The notes below the pieces were generated by a model. It made no database searches. It was not told the DNA's origin and saw nothing but the letters and a program-made list of their open reading frames with translations. Positions 36,669 through 47,898 of a stretch of 64,000 nt of DNA are shown here, one piece after another. The position numbers and the translations under genes were made by a program. Numbering within the stretch: position 1 is the stretch's first letter; every line of letters starts with the position of its first letter. The DNA comes from Marinobacter excellens HL-55 (lineage in GTDB: Bacteria; Pseudomonadota; Gammaproteobacteria; Pseudomonadales; Oleiphilaceae): positions 1 through 64,000 of the forward strand of contig LJZQ01000002.1 in the NCBI GenBank assembly GCA_001314845.1, read 5' to 3'.

Positions 36669-38536
36669 GGGTCCTGCGGTGTCTGAAGTGTTGCACTTTC
36701 GGTCAGTGCAAACCGCTCTTCAATCGTCAGAAATGGATCGCCTTCGACTTCCTGCAGGCTACCAAACAGGCGTTCTGGATCGAATGACCAGGTGCTGCAC
36801 CGGGTCATCAGTTCTGTGCAAGCGAGCAAGGTGCCGGTTTCGCGAAGGAAGTACTTCATCCCGGTGTAGGTGTCGGCAAGCATGATGTCTCGTGATTTTG
36901 CGATATCGGTAGTCAGCAGGCTGCGGCCAATCATGCGGCCGGCCTTGTCACCATGACCGGTCACATCGAGGATGGTGATGGGTATGTCCAGTTGCGTGAC
37001 TATCCGGTTATCAGGTGCAAGTTGGTCCAGATACGCTTTACTGGGCGGGCGAATGGCAAGTACGCCAAGATTGCTGTTCAGTGGCAAAGATTCGTGGTCA
37101 TCCCGGATAAATCCGCCAGACTCATCGGAGCTGACAATAACCAGCGTGTTGTCGAGCACACCGGCTTGCTCAAGGTCTGCTAACAGCCGGTCCAGAGATT
37201 GTGCCATCACTCTCATGGCATTGCGGCGCGGGGTTTGAGCTTGAGGAAGTGTCAATGTGTCAGCATCTGATGCTAATTGCTCGGAGGCGAGTTCCTGTTC
37301 GGCCTGTTCGCCGATCTTGAACGGATGATGCGTACCTACGTTCAGCGACGTTACGAACCACGGCGCTTCCTGTTCATCCATTTGGCGCAGGCGCTGTGCG
37401 ATGTTGTTGAAAAACTCGGGGTCTGGCGGCCCCCATCCATCGGACTCCTCGCCCTCGATAAACGTGTTCGCGCCGGTGACGTCGTCATAGCCAGCCTGTG
37501 ACATGAACGCATCCTTGTTCATGTATTCGATGGGAGCTGCCTGCCAGTATGCGGTGTTATAGCCCTGATCCCGGAGTTTTTCGGGGAGACAGTCCGGCGT
37601 GACGGAGCTGCTTGCAACCGACTGCAGCTTTTCGGACGGTCTGCGCAGATCCGGGTAGCGACCGCACACCAAAGTGTAGGTGCCGCGATCGGTTTGCCTC
37701 TCCATGCTCAGCATGTTTTTGTAGATTCGGAATCCAAATTCATCAAAGGTTGCCTCCAGCGTATCCAGGGACACCGCCGGAGTGAGGTTATGGTATTCGC
37801 TGACAGAGGGCAGGTAGCCCCCTGACAGCCCTTCGATCAGGATCAGCAGCACGTTGGGCCGGGATGTATGGGCTTGATTGCCGACTTCCTGATGAAAGAA
37901 GTTGGTCCGGCTCTTAAGGGGCTCACTGATTTCGGCGGTTTCATCACCGATGGCGGTGCCTACCGGATTGAGAATGGCGCCCGGAATCTGCGCCAGAGTG
38001 CTGGCCACAACGTTGTTTGCAGGCGTGGTCAGGCTGGGAAACGATAAAGAATAGGTGATGATGACCAACACCGTTCCGGCCAGCAACAGCGCCGGTTGAC
38101 GGTTCGATACAGGTATCCACTGACGGTGCAGTCGATGCAATAACCACGCGAGTACCAGGTAGCCGGGCAAAGTTAATAAATACAGGTTCAGCAGGCTACC
38201 GGTAATAAATGTGGTGTCCATACCTTTGCTGGCAAAGGCGAGCTTGAACAGTGTGCCATGGGTGCCAAGGTGCATGCCGGCAACGTAAAGTGCGCAGCCA
38301 AGCAGAGTGATCAGTATGCCTCGCAAGATGCCGCCAGACAGCTGCAGCAGAACCGCCAGTATGAATGCGCCAGCGATGTCACCGCCGAGAGTGCCCTGCA
38401 GGCTGGGCACCACGCCGCTTTGGGCGATCAGCAATCCCCGGGCGATTAACAGCCAGACCAGCGCGAGAAAAAATGTCTGTGTGAAACAGGCGAGAGAAAA
38501 AGCCCGGTTCTTTTCCATTGGTGTACCTGTATGCAT
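36665..38536 (-). CDS. LTA synthase-like membrane sulfatase/phosphoglycerol transferase
   Basis: A 623-residue protein with about five N-terminal transmembrane helices (residues 13-170) and a periplasmic alkaline-phosphatase/sulfatase domain from about 225. Metal and nucleophile positions like those of LtaS/OpgB are visible: Glu235 in LILIEG, a Thr in QTDRGTYT (282 or 286), and VGTHHPF near 400-406. Where LtaS has Asp-His, this protein has Asp471-Glu472 in SSDESGG. The start could also be the Met at 38518, which has AGG at better spacing. Family members transfer phosphoglycerol from phosphatidylglycerol to an acceptor. The acceptor here is unknown; periplasmic glucans are one option. Confidence 0.82.
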   Translation of the reverse strand: MHTGTPMEKNRAFSLACFTQTFFLALVWLLIARGLLIAQSGVVPSLQGTLGGDIAGAFILAVLLQLSGGILRGILITLLGCALYVAGMHLGTHGTLFKLAFASKGMDTTFITGSLLNLYLLTLPGYLVLAWLLHRLHRQWIPVSNRQPALLLAGTVLVIITYSLSFPSLTTPANNVVASTLAQIPGAILNPVGTAIGDETAEISEPLKSRTNFFHQEVGNQAHTSRPNVLLILIEGLSGGYLPSVSEYHNLTPAVSLDTLEATFDEFGFRIYKNMLSMERQTDRGTYTLVCGRYPDLRRPSEKLQSVASSSVTPDCLPEKLRDQGYNTAYWQAAPIEYMNKDAFMSQAGYDDVTGANTFIEGEESDGWGPPDPEFFNNIAQRLRQMDEQEAPWFVTSLNVGTHHPFKIGEQAEQELASEQLASDADTLTLPQAQTPRRNAMRVMAQSLDRLLADLEQAGVLDNTLVIVSSDESGGFIRDDHESLPLNSNLGVLAIRPPSKAYLDQLAPDNRIVTQLDIPITILDVTGHGDKAGRMIGRSLLTTDIAKSRDIMLADTYTGMKYFLRETGTLLACTELMTRCSTWSFDPERLFGSLQEVEGDPFLTIEERFALTESATLQTPQDP

Positions 38537-38668
38537 TGGTTAACTTATAGAGTATGAGGCAAAGTCGGGTAGCTTCAACCGCTGGTATCCGAATGAATAT
38601 CCGACTAGATTGTCTCAAGGTTTAAGGAAATGCTTGGAATTTCATGGGGTTTGCAATAAGGAATCGGA

Positions 38669-41002
38669 ATGGAAAGCAGCCTGTTAACGAACAAATCTGT
38701 CCGGATCGTAATCGCAGGTACAGTTGCCGTGCTGTGCGGCGCCTTTCTGGGCAGTCTGGTTCAGACTCAATTTAATCTGGCGGCGCTTTCGGGGTTGGGG
38801 GCATCGTTCAGCCTGGGCGACCGGTTGTCGGCTATGGTAATGGATCTGCTGAGTTTTGCTCCAATTTATGCCGCATTGCTGGCTGCTGCACTGATTCCTG
38901 GTTTTCTGGTGACCGCGGGCTTGTTGCGCCTGTTGGGGTTGCCCTGTCGTGAGTGTTGGTTCGCGTTCGGTTCCGCCATGGCCTTGTGGGCGACGCTGAC
39001 CCTGGTCGACAGCCTGGCGCCAATGCCTACGTTGATTGCGGCAACACGTTCGGCGCCTGGCTTGTGGGCCATGCTGGCGACAGCGGCGGTTGCGGGCTGG
39101 GTGTTCGCCCAGATCACCAAACCAAGGTCCACGGGTGGCCGCGGTAGGATGTCGTTGGCCATTATGGTGTTAACAGGCGTTGCGGCCAGTCCGGAACCGG
39201 CCCTGGCGGAAGTACCTGGCCAGGTGGATTACCAAGTCGAGGTGGTAGCGCAGGGCCTCGATCACCCATGGTCGATTGCTTTTTTGTCGGGTGGCGCGGC
39301 CCTGGTGACAGAGCGCGGTGGCGTGCTCAAGCATCTGTCACCGGACGGTGAGCAAACAGTGATCAGCGGGGTGCCGGCAGTGTTTGCCTCTGGCCAGGCG
39401 GGCCTGTTTGATGTGCTGGTTGAGCCGGGAGCCGGTGACACAGTTCGAGTCTTCCTGACTTATGCCTGCGGCCGGAACAGCGCCAATCACCTGTGTGTCG
39501 CCAGTGGTGATCTGACGGGCACAGAGTTGACCGATGTGCGGGAGATCTTTCGGGCCAAACCCGCGAAGTATGGCAATGCCCATTATGGCGGTCGAATGGC
39601 CTGGCTGGGGGATGGCACCCTGTTGGTTACGCTGGGCGATGGCTTTGACTTCCGGGAGGAGGCGCAACGATTATCCAGCCACATCGGCACCATCGTGCGG
39701 TTGAACCCGGACGGCTCTGTCCCTGGGGATAACCCGTTCATAAACCATGACGGAGCGCAGCCGGAAATATTCAGTCTTGGCCACCGCAACGTGCAGGGCG
39801 TTATCTATGATGGTCGGGAAGATCGTATTATTGCTCACGAGCACGGCCCGCGCGGGGGTGACGAGATCAACCTGATCCGTGGCGGTGGCAATTATGGCTG
39901 GCCATTGGCCTCGGACGGCGTGGATTACACCGGTGCCCTGGTCACGCCGTTCCGGCGTTATGAAGGAACAATCGCACCTTTGTGGTTCTGGACGCCGTCT
40001 ATTGCGCCCTCGGGGATGGCTCTGTATCACGGCCATCAGTTTCCGCAATGGCGTGGCAACCTGTTTGTGGGCGCGCTTGCGAACAAGAGTGTACACCGGA
40101 TGATTCTGGCGGATGGTGAGGTGATTGCCACCGAGCGGCTTTTTGATGAGCTGGGGGAGCGCATTCGTGATGTGCGAGAGGGCCCGGACGGCGCGCTTTA
40201 CCTCCTGACGGATTCATCGGAGGGCCGGCTGCTGCGAGTGGTGCCCCGTGATCCTCCGCAGGCTCAGATCATGGCATTGGATCCGCAGGCATTGGCCTGG
40301 GTGGGTGATCAGATATTCCGAAATGAATGCGCCGCCCGGCATCAATGCCTGGTGCACTGGAACGAGGGCGAAGCGTTTCCTTCTTTGGGTATTGGTCATT
40401 TCATATGGTATCCAGAGGGCCAAACCGGGCCCTTTACGGAGAGTTTTCCCGCTCTGCTGGCGTTCATGGTTGACCAGGGTGTCGAGTTGCCGGCCTGGTT
40501 GGATGCAGCCCGTAGCCGGGGTGCGCCCTGGCCGAACCGGGCCGCTTTTCTGCAGCAGGCCTCCGCATCTTCTCAGGTAGAAGCTTTGCGGGACCTGCTG
40601 TATTCCACTCGGGGGCTTCAGGTGCGCTTTATCCGGGAGCGAGCGGATCAATCCCAGGCGGCGGTGGTGGCGGCTGTGCCTGGGGCCAGGCAGGCGATCG
40701 TCAGGGAGCGCTTATGGCAGCTGGGGCAAACACCGGGCGGCGTCTATGCCTTGATGGATTATGTGAATTTCAAAGGCGAAGGGCTGGCGGAAACCGAGCG
40801 GTACGAGGGCGAAGGCTGGGGTCTGCTCCAGGTGCTTGCGGGGATGGACGAGGGCGACGCTTCGACCGTGCTGGATCGGTTTCGTGAATCGGCCGGCAAG
40901 GTGCTTACCCGGCGCGCGCAGTTGGCTGAAAATCCGATCGAACGTGAACGCTGGTTGCCCGGCTGGCTACGACGTCTGGAAAGTTATCGGGAGCCAGAGT
41001 AA
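38669..41002 (+). CDS. fusion: membrane domain + PQQ-type sugar dehydrogenase + lysozyme-like domain
   Basis: A 777-residue protein with three parts. Residues 10-150 hold four hydrophobic helices (DUF-like membrane domain). Residues 160-180 (RMSLAIMVLTGVAAS then PEPALA) look like an internal signal peptide ending in an Ala-x-Ala site. Residues 185-530 are a six-bladed soluble glucose dehydrogenase/YliI-type beta propeller: LDHPWSIAF, LGHRNVQG, EHGPRGGDEIN and NYGWP are all present. Residues 545-770 resemble a secreted lysozyme-like family (WNEGEAFPSLGIGHFIWYP, with paired Glu near 567-569). The reading frame is continuous. Known: the propeller family oxidises aldose sugars with PQQ. Inferred: an inner-membrane-anchored periplasmic enzyme. 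Divergent from the sulfatase/GDPD pair. Confidence 0.85.
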   Translation: MESSLLTNKSVRIVIAGTVAVLCGAFLGSLVQTQFNLAALSGLGASFSLGDRLSAMVMDLLSFAPIYAALLAAALIPGFLVTAGLLRLLGLPCRECWFAFGSAMALWATLTLVDSLAPMPTLIAATRSAPGLWAMLATAAVAGWVFAQITKPRSTGGRGRMSLAIMVLTGVAASPEPALAEVPGQVDYQVEVVAQGLDHPWSIAFLSGGAALVTERGGVLKHLSPDGEQTVISGVPAVFASGQAGLFDVLVEPGAGDTVRVFLTYACGRNSANHLCVASGDLTGTELTDVREIFRAKPAKYGNAHYGGRMAWLGDGTLLVTLGDGFDFREEAQRLSSHIGTIVRLNPDGSVPGDNPFINHDGAQPEIFSLGHRNVQGVIYDGREDRIIAHEHGPRGGDEINLIRGGGNYGWPLASDGVDYTGALVTPFRRYEGTIAPLWFWTPSIAPSGMALYHGHQFPQWRGNLFVGALANKSVHRMILADGEVIATERLFDELGERIRDVREGPDGALYLLTDSSEGRLLRVVPRDPPQAQIMALDPQALAWVGDQIFRNECAARHQCLVHWNEGEAFPSLGIGHFIWYPEGQTGPFTESFPALLAFMVDQGVELPAWLDAARSRGAPWPNRAAFLQQASASSQVEALRDLLYSTRGLQVRFIRERADQSQAAVVAAVPGARQAIVRERLWQLGQTPGGVYALMDYVNFKGEGLAETERYEGEGWGLLQVLAGMDEGDASTVLDRFRESAGKVLTRRAQLAENPIERERWLPGWLRRLESYREPE

Positions 41003-41035
41003 GCAAGCTGGGCAGGCGAGACAGCCGTTGAAGCG

Positions 41036-41767
41036 TTAAGGCTCCAGCGACTGCTGCTTTAACTCCATTTCTTTGCCAGGTTGTGCCACCAGCCACCAGA
41101 TATGGCTGTGCCAGTCACCGAGCACGATCCGGCGAGCAGGCATGCCGTTGGCCTCAAGCTCATGAATGGCAGGTCGATGGGTGTGGCCGTGGATCATCAG
41201 CTGCACGTTATGGGCTTCCAGCTCCTTGACCACTTCCTCCGGGGTGACATCCATGATCGCCTCGGCCTTGCCCTGATTTTTCGCCATCGAGACTTCCCGT
41301 AACTGGCGAGCCATTTGCTGGCGGTCTTTCAGGGGGCGGGCCAGCATCATCTGTTGCATCTGCGGATTGCGCATGGCGTTGCGGAATCTCTGGTATTCGA
41401 CATCGGCCGTGCACAGACTGTCGCCGTGAAGTAACAGGGCTGGTGTGCCGTGCAGATCGATCACCGTTGGGTCGTTGAGCAGGGTGGCGCCGGCACGCTG
41501 GCAGAAGTCGTCACCGATCAGAAAGTCCCGGTTGCCGTGCATCAGAAAGATGTCGGTGCCAGTGTTGCTGAGCACTTTCAAGGCGCTGGCCACCTGCTCC
41601 TGAAGCGGGGTGCGTTCGTCGTCGCCAATCCACGCTTCAAAAAAATCCCCCAGGATGAACAGGCGTTCTGCTCCGGGCGCTTTTTCATTCAGGAACGCCA
41701 GAAACGCGCCTGTGATGTCCGGGCGCGATTCCTCAAGATGAAGGTCTGAGATAAACAGCGTGGTCAC
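41036..41767 (-). CDS. lpxH: UDP-2,3-diacylglucosamine diphosphatase
   Basis: A 243-residue metallophosphoesterase making lipid X in lipid A synthesis at the inner membrane face. The metal motifs run in order: [12 protein letters not shown] (residues 6-17), [19 protein letters not shown], and HGHTHRP near residue 193. It begins with GTG at 41767, overlapping the ppiB stop by 4 bases (GTGA), so it is coupled to ppiB. The lpxH-ppiB-glnS-cysS neighbourhood is conserved with Pseudomonas. Confidence 0.95.
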   Translation of the reverse strand: MTTLFISDLHLEESRPDITGAFLAFLNEKAPGAERLFILGDFFEAWIGDDERTPLQEQVASALKVLSNTGTDIFLMHGNRDFLIGDDFCQRAGATLLNDPTVIDLHGTPALLLHGDSLCTADVEYQRFRNAMRNPQMQQMMLARPLKDRQQMARQLREVSMAKNQGKAEAIMDVTPEEVVKELEAHNVQLMIHGHTHRPAIHELEANGMPARRIVLGDWHSHIWWLVAQPGKEMELKQQSLEP

Positions 41768-42264
41768 GCGTCCTCCAGAACCTCGGCTTTCTCGATAACA
41801 ACATCCTCAGCAGGGACGTCCTGGTGGCCTGCCCGCATGGTAGTACGCACGCCCCGGATTTTATTAACTGTGTCCATGCCTTCGGCAATTTTACCAAACA
41901 CACAGTAACCCCAGCCTTCGGCGTTCTTTGCGGTGTGATCCAGAAAGCCGTTATTTTCAACGTTGATGAAGAACTGAGCGGTCGCCGAATGCGGATCCAT
42001 GGTGCGGGCCATGGCGACGGTGCCGATCATATTGCTCAGCCCGTTGTCGGCCTCGTTCTGAATCGGATCGCGGGTTTTGCGAGGGGTCATGCCCGGCTCG
42101 AAACCACCGCCCTGAACCATGAAGTTGCTGATCACGCGGTGAAAAATCAGACCGTCATAGAAACCATCGCGAACGTACTGTTCGAAGTTCTTTGCGGTTT
42201 CTGGTGCTTTCTCGTAGTCCAGTTCCAGTTTGATATCACCGTGGTTGGTTTGCAGCAGAATCAT
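41764..42264 (-). CDS. ppiB: cyclophilin-type peptidyl-prolyl isomerase B
   Basis: A 166-residue cytoplasmic cyclophilin. I start it at the ATG at 42264 ([16 protein letters not shown]); the same frame stays open for 900 bp upstream, but only as antisense of glnS. Active-site residues are in [13 protein letters not shown], with [15 protein letters not shown] and the later GYCVFGKI typical of PpiB. It has no signal peptide, unlike PpiA. Divergent from glnS across 159 bp, operon with lpxH. Confidence 0.94.
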   Translation of the reverse strand: MILLQTNHGDIKLELDYEKAPETAKNFEQYVRDGFYDGLIFHRVISNFMVQGGGFEPGMTPRKTRDPIQNEADNGLSNMIGTVAMARTMDPHSATAQFFINVENNGFLDHTAKNAEGWGYCVFGKIAEGMDTVNKIRGVRTTMRAGHQDVPAEDVVIEKAEVLEDA

Positions 42265-42423
42265 CAGGGCTTCCTGTAATGGAGGTTGGGTAAGTTTAAA
42301 GATTGTATTGTACGCAAGAGTTTCGTCCTGTGCATGAGTCTGGCAAGGATTTGTGAGTATAATAGGCGGTTTAAGGGAGCGCAGCTGTGCTTCCAGGTCC
42401 CATTCCCTGTTAACAGAGATTGT

Positions 42424-44102
42424 ATGAGCGCCGAGTCGAAGAAAGCCCATAATTTTATTCAGAGCCTGATCGAAGACGCCATCACCAAAGGTGAGCATTC
42501 TGGCAAGGTTGTTACCCGTTTTCCGCCAGAGCCTAACGGCTACCTCCACGTCGGGCATGCCAAGTCTATCTGCCTGAACTTTGGCATCGCCGAGACCTTC
42601 GGTGGTGAGTGCAATCTTCGTTTTGACGACACCAACCCGGAAAAAGAGAGCCAGGAATACATCGACGCGATCAAACAGGATGTCGAGTGGCTGGGCTATA
42701 AGTGGGCCGATGAGGTGCTGTACGCCTCGGACTATTTTGATCAGATTTACGCCTTTGCCGAGGAGTTGATCGAGAATGGCAAGGCTTATGTGTGCGCTCT
42801 GAACGCTGAGCAGATGGCGGAGTACCGTGGCTCGCTGAAAGAGCCGGGCAAAAACAGCCCCTATCGTGATCGTCCGGTGGACGAAAGCCTGCGCCTGTTC
42901 CGGGACATGCGCGCGGGCAAGTACCAGAATGGTGAGCTGGTGCTGCGGGCAAAGATCGATATGGCCTCGCCGAACATCAATCTGCGCGATCCGATTCTGT
43001 ACCGGATTCGCTACGCCGACCATCACCAGACCGGTGACAAGTGGTGCATCTACCCGATGTACGACTTCACTCATCCGATTTCGGACGCGCTGGAAGGCAT
43101 CACTCATTCCTTGTGCACACTGGAATTCGAGGATCATCGGCCGTTGTACGATTGGGTGCTGGATAACATCACCATTCCGTGCCATCCGCGCCAGATCGAA
43201 TTTGCCCGGCTTAACCTGAATTACACCATCACCAGCAAGCGCAAGCTAAAGCGCCTGGTGGACGAGGCCGTGGTGGAAAGCTGGAACGATCCGCGCATGC
43301 CGACCATCTCTGGCATGCGCCGCCGTGGCTATACCCCGGAATCCATTCGCAGTTTCTGCGACATGATCGGGGTTAACAAGGCGGGCGGTACCGTCGACGT
43401 TGGCATGCTTGAATATGCGATTCGGGAAGACCTGAATGCCCGTGCCCCCAGAGCCATGTGTGTGATGCGCCCACTCAAAGTGACTCTGACCAACTACCCG
43501 GCTGATCAGACGGAAACTCTGACGCTGCCGGTGCATCCGCAAAATCCGGACATGGGCGAGCGGGCAGTGCCCTGGAGCCAGGTTCTTTATATCGATCGCG
43601 AAGATTTCGAAATGGAGCCGCCACGGAAATGGAAGCGGCTGGCGCCGGATCAGGCGGTGCGCCTGCGCGGCGGTTACGTGATGACCTGCCGGGAAGTGAT
43701 TCGCGACGACAGCGGCGAGATTGTCGAGCTTAAATGCGAATACGATCCTGCCACGTTGGGTGTTAACCCGGAGGGCTACAAGCCCAATGGCGTTATTCAC
43801 TGGGTATCCGCTGATGACAGCGTTGAAACCGACATCAATCTGTACGATCGGCTGTTTAACCATGAATCGCCAGGCAGCGATAAAGAGGGTGATCTGATGG
43901 ATCACCTGAACCCGGAATCCCTGGTCGTCCTCAAAGGTGCCCGTGTTGAGAAAAGTCTGGCGCAGCCCCGCACCGATCTGCCTTACCAGTTTGAGCGTGA
44001 AGGCTATTTCTTCTGTGATCAGGAGTTGACGGCCGGTGCCGGCAAACCCGTGTTCAACCGCACCGTCACCCTGAGAGATTCCTGGGCCAAGGGAGGTAAA
44101 TA

Positions 44103-44103
<1 letters not shown>
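42424..44103 (+). CDS. glnS: glutaminyl-tRNA synthetase
   Basis: A 559-residue class I aminoacyl-tRNA synthetase. The start at 42424 gives the family N-terminus; an extension to 42286 is discounted. The HIGH-type motif is in [17 protein letters not shown] (residues 34-50). The KMSKS-type loop reads [11 protein letters not shown] (about 270). A C-terminal anticodon-binding beta-barrel pair begins near 345. It charges tRNA-Gln with glutamine. The stop overlaps the cysS start by one base. Confidence 0.96.
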
Positions 44104-45488
<1,385 letters not shown>

Positions 45489-45528
45489 GCCAGGAAATTC
45501 GCAGAAAGTCGCATTGTGCTGTCCGGGA

Positions 45529-45557
45529 ATGACCTTGTAGGGATTCTCACGTATAAT
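45529..45557 (+). promoter_or_regulatory. putative sigma-70 promoter of glcB
   Basis: A perfect TATAAT at 45552-45557 lies 17 bases after a weak -35 (ATGACC, 45529-45534), about 80 bp before the glcB start. No cysS terminator is seen, so some read-through is possible. Confidence 0.5.
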
Positions 45558-45639
45558 GCGGCGCTCAAATTAAAGTGCCCCTGCGCTGAAAGGTGCGAAA
45601 AGGGGAGTCGGGAAACGTAACCCATTGAGGCAGACAACG

Positions 45640-47811
45640 ATGACAGAACGCGTACAAATTGGCGGCATTCAGGTCGCGAAGAATCTGTATGATTTCGTAA
45701 CCAACGAAGCGATCCCGGGCACCGGTATCGACGCAGATAAATTCTGGGCCGAGTTTGACAAGATTGTAAACGAGCTGGCTCCGCGCAATCGCGAGCTGCT
45801 TGCCAAGCGCGACGCCATTCAGGAAAAGCTGGACATCTGGAATCGTGACCATAAAGGCCAGAAGCTGGACATGGCCGAGTACAAGGCGTTCCTGAAAGAG
45901 ACTGGCTATCTGGTTGACGAGCCCGGCGAGTTCAAAATTTCCACCTCCAATGTCGATCCGGAAATCGCCACCATGGCTGGCCCGCAGCTGGTTGTGCCGG
46001 TGATGAACGCCCGGTTTGCCCTGAACGCAGCAAATGCCCGCTGGGGCAGCCTGTACGACGCACTCTACGGTACAGACGCGCTGTCTGAAGAGAACGGTGC
46101 CGAGAAGGGTCGTGGCTACAATCCAGTCCGTGGCGCCAAGGTTATTGAGTGGGCCCGAAATCTGCTGGACAGCTCCGCGCCTCTGGCTGCTGGCAGCCAC
46201 AAAGATGCCGCCAAGTATTACGTTGACGGTGGCAAGCTGGCGGTCAAGTTGCAGAACGGCGATGTGACCGGCCTGAAAGACGAGTCGGGTTTTGTCGGTT
46301 TTGTCGGTGCAGCCAGCGAGCCCACCGGTTTGTTGCTGGTCAAGAACGGCATGCACTTTGAAATCCAGATCGATGCCAGCCATCCGATCGGCAAAGACGA
46401 CGGCGCGCACGTGAAAGACGTTTTGATGGAGTCGGCTCTGACCACCATCATGGACTGCGAAGATTCCGTCGCCGCCGTTGATGCAGAAGACAAGGTGTTG
46501 GCCTATAAGAACTGGCTGGGTCTGATGAAGAGCGATCTGGAAGAGTCGTTCGAGAAGGGTGGCAAGCAGATGACTCGCCGGATGAACCCTGACCGTGCCT
46601 ACACCGCGGCAGACGGTGGCGAGCTGACCCTGAAGGGCCGCAGCCTGATGTTTGTGCGTAACGTGGGCCACCTGATGACCAACCCGGCTGTTCTGCTGAA
46701 AGATGGTAGCGAGATTCCGGAAGGTCTGATGGATGGTCTGGTAACCTCGCTGATCGCCATTCACGATCTGAAAGGCGGTGGTCAGTTGCAGAACAGCACC
46801 AAAGGTTCTGTCTACATTGTTAAGCCAAAGATGCACGGTCCGGAAGAAGTGGCGTTTACAAACGACTTCTTCGGCCGCGTTGAAGATGCTCTTGGCCTGC
46901 CGCGCTTTACCCTGAAAGTCGGCATTATGGATGAAGAGCGTCGTACTACGGTTAACCTGAAGGCCTGTATCCACGCAGCGAAAGAGCGTGCGGTCTTTAT
47001 CAATACCGGCTTCCTGGACCGTACCGGGGACGAAATGCACACCTCCATGGAGCTGGGCCCGTTCATCCGCAAAGGTCAGATGAAGCAGGCAGCCTGGATC
47101 AACTCCTACGAGCAGTGGAACGTCGATATCGGACTGGAAACCGGCTTTTCCGGTGTTGCCCAGATCGGTAAAGGCATGTGGGCCATGCCGGATCTGATGG
47201 CCGGTATGCTTGAAGCCAAGATTGGTCATCCGAAATCCGGCGCCAACACCGCCTGGGTTCCGTCGCCAACCGCAGCTACCTTGCACGCCACCCACTATCA
47301 CCAGGTGAACGTGTTTGACGTCCAGAAAGAGCTGGCCAACCGTCAGCGCGCGGCTCTGGACGACATCCTGACCGTGCCGGTGATGGACGATCCGTCGTCA
47401 CTGACCGCTGAAGATATCCAGCAAGAACTGGACAACAACGCCCAGGGTATCCTTGGCTACGTTGTGCGCTGGATTGATCAGGGCGTGGGTTGTTCCAAGG
47501 TTCCGGACATCAACGACGTTGGCCTGATGGAAGACCGCGCAACCCTGCGTATCTCGTCCCAGCTGCTGACCAACTGGCTGTATCACGGCATTTGCACTGA
47601 AGCGCAGATCATGGAAACCATGAAGCGCATGGCGGCCGTTGTTGATCGCCAGAACGCCAGCGATCCGGCCTACCGCCCGATGGCTCCAGGCTTCGACGGG
47701 ATCGCCTTCCAGGCGGCGCTGGACCTGGTTCTGAAAGGTCGTGAGCAGCCAAACGGCTACACTGAGCCGCTTCTGCACGCTTACCGCCTGAAGGCGAAAG
47801 CGAGTCAGTAA
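45640..47811 (+). CDS. glcB: malate synthase G
   Basis: A 723-residue monomeric malate synthase condensing glyoxylate with acetyl-CoA. The ATG at 45640 has TTGAGGCAG upstream; an in-frame TTG at 45625 is less likely. The G-type features are seen: [16 protein letters not shown] (about 275), the catalytic Arg in [14 protein letters not shown] (about 340), and a C-terminal domain with the catalytic Asp near 630. The product enters the TCA cycle, completing a glyoxylate route with AcnB. It interrupts the otherwise conserved cysS-folD order and has its own promoter and terminator. Confidence 0.96.
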   Translation: MTERVQIGGIQVAKNLYDFVTNEAIPGTGIDADKFWAEFDKIVNELAPRNRELLAKRDAIQEKLDIWNRDHKGQKLDMAEYKAFLKETGYLVDEPGEFKISTSNVDPEIATMAGPQLVVPVMNARFALNAANARWGSLYDALYGTDALSEENGAEKGRGYNPVRGAKVIEWARNLLDSSAPLAAGSHKDAAKYYVDGGKLAVKLQNGDVTGLKDESGFVGFVGAASEPTGLLLVKNGMHFEIQIDASHPIGKDDGAHVKDVLMESALTTIMDCEDSVAAVDAEDKVLAYKNWLGLMKSDLEESFEKGGKQMTRRMNPDRAYTAADGGELTLKGRSLMFVRNVGHLMTNPAVLLKDGSEIPEGLMDGLVTSLIAIHDLKGGGQLQNSTKGSVYIVKPKMHGPEEVAFTNDFFGRVEDALGLPRFTLKVGIMDEERRTTVNLKACIHAAKERAVFINTGFLDRTGDEMHTSMELGPFIRKGQMKQAAWINSYEQWNVDIGLETGFSGVAQIGKGMWAMPDLMAGMLEAKIGHPKSGANTAWVPSPTAATLHATHYHQVNVFDVQKELANRQRAALDDILTVPVMDDPSSLTAEDIQQELDNNAQGILGYVVRWIDQGVGCSKVPDINDVGLMEDRATLRISSQLLTNWLYHGICTEAQIMETMKRMAAVVDRQNASDPAYRPMAPGFDGIAFQAALDLVLKGREQPNGYTEPLLHAYRLKAKASQ

Positions 47812-47825
47812 GAAGCTCTGGCAAT

Positions 47826-47853
47826 AAAAAACCCCGCTACGGCGGGGTTTTTT
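47826..47853 (+). terminator. intrinsic terminator after glcB
   Basis: ACCCCGC pairs with GCGGGGT around a short loop and is followed by six T, 15 bp after the glcB stop. An A-tract on the other side makes it usable in both directions. Confidence 0.88.
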
Positions 47854-47865
47854 ATTGGTCTATTA

Positions 47866-47893
47866 GGGTCTGACCCCGAACGGGGTCAGACCC
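47866..47893. repeat. REP-like 12-bp palindrome between glcB and folD
   Basis: GGGTCTGACCCC and GGGGTCAGACCC are perfect reverse complements around the loop GAAC. This GGGTCTGACCCC-type palindrome is, from memory, a common intergenic repeat in proteobacterial genomes. It lies 6 bp past the folD stop side. It lacks a T-tract. Confidence 0.65.
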
Positions 47894-47898
47894 GTTAT

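Noticed and set aside
42265..43185. Long N-terminal extension of ppiB
   Set aside because: The frame is open but antisense to glnS; cyclophilin sequence begins only at the ATG at 42264.
45565..47301. 578-codon open frame on the minus strand opposite glcB
   Set aside because: Antisense shadow of malate synthase G.
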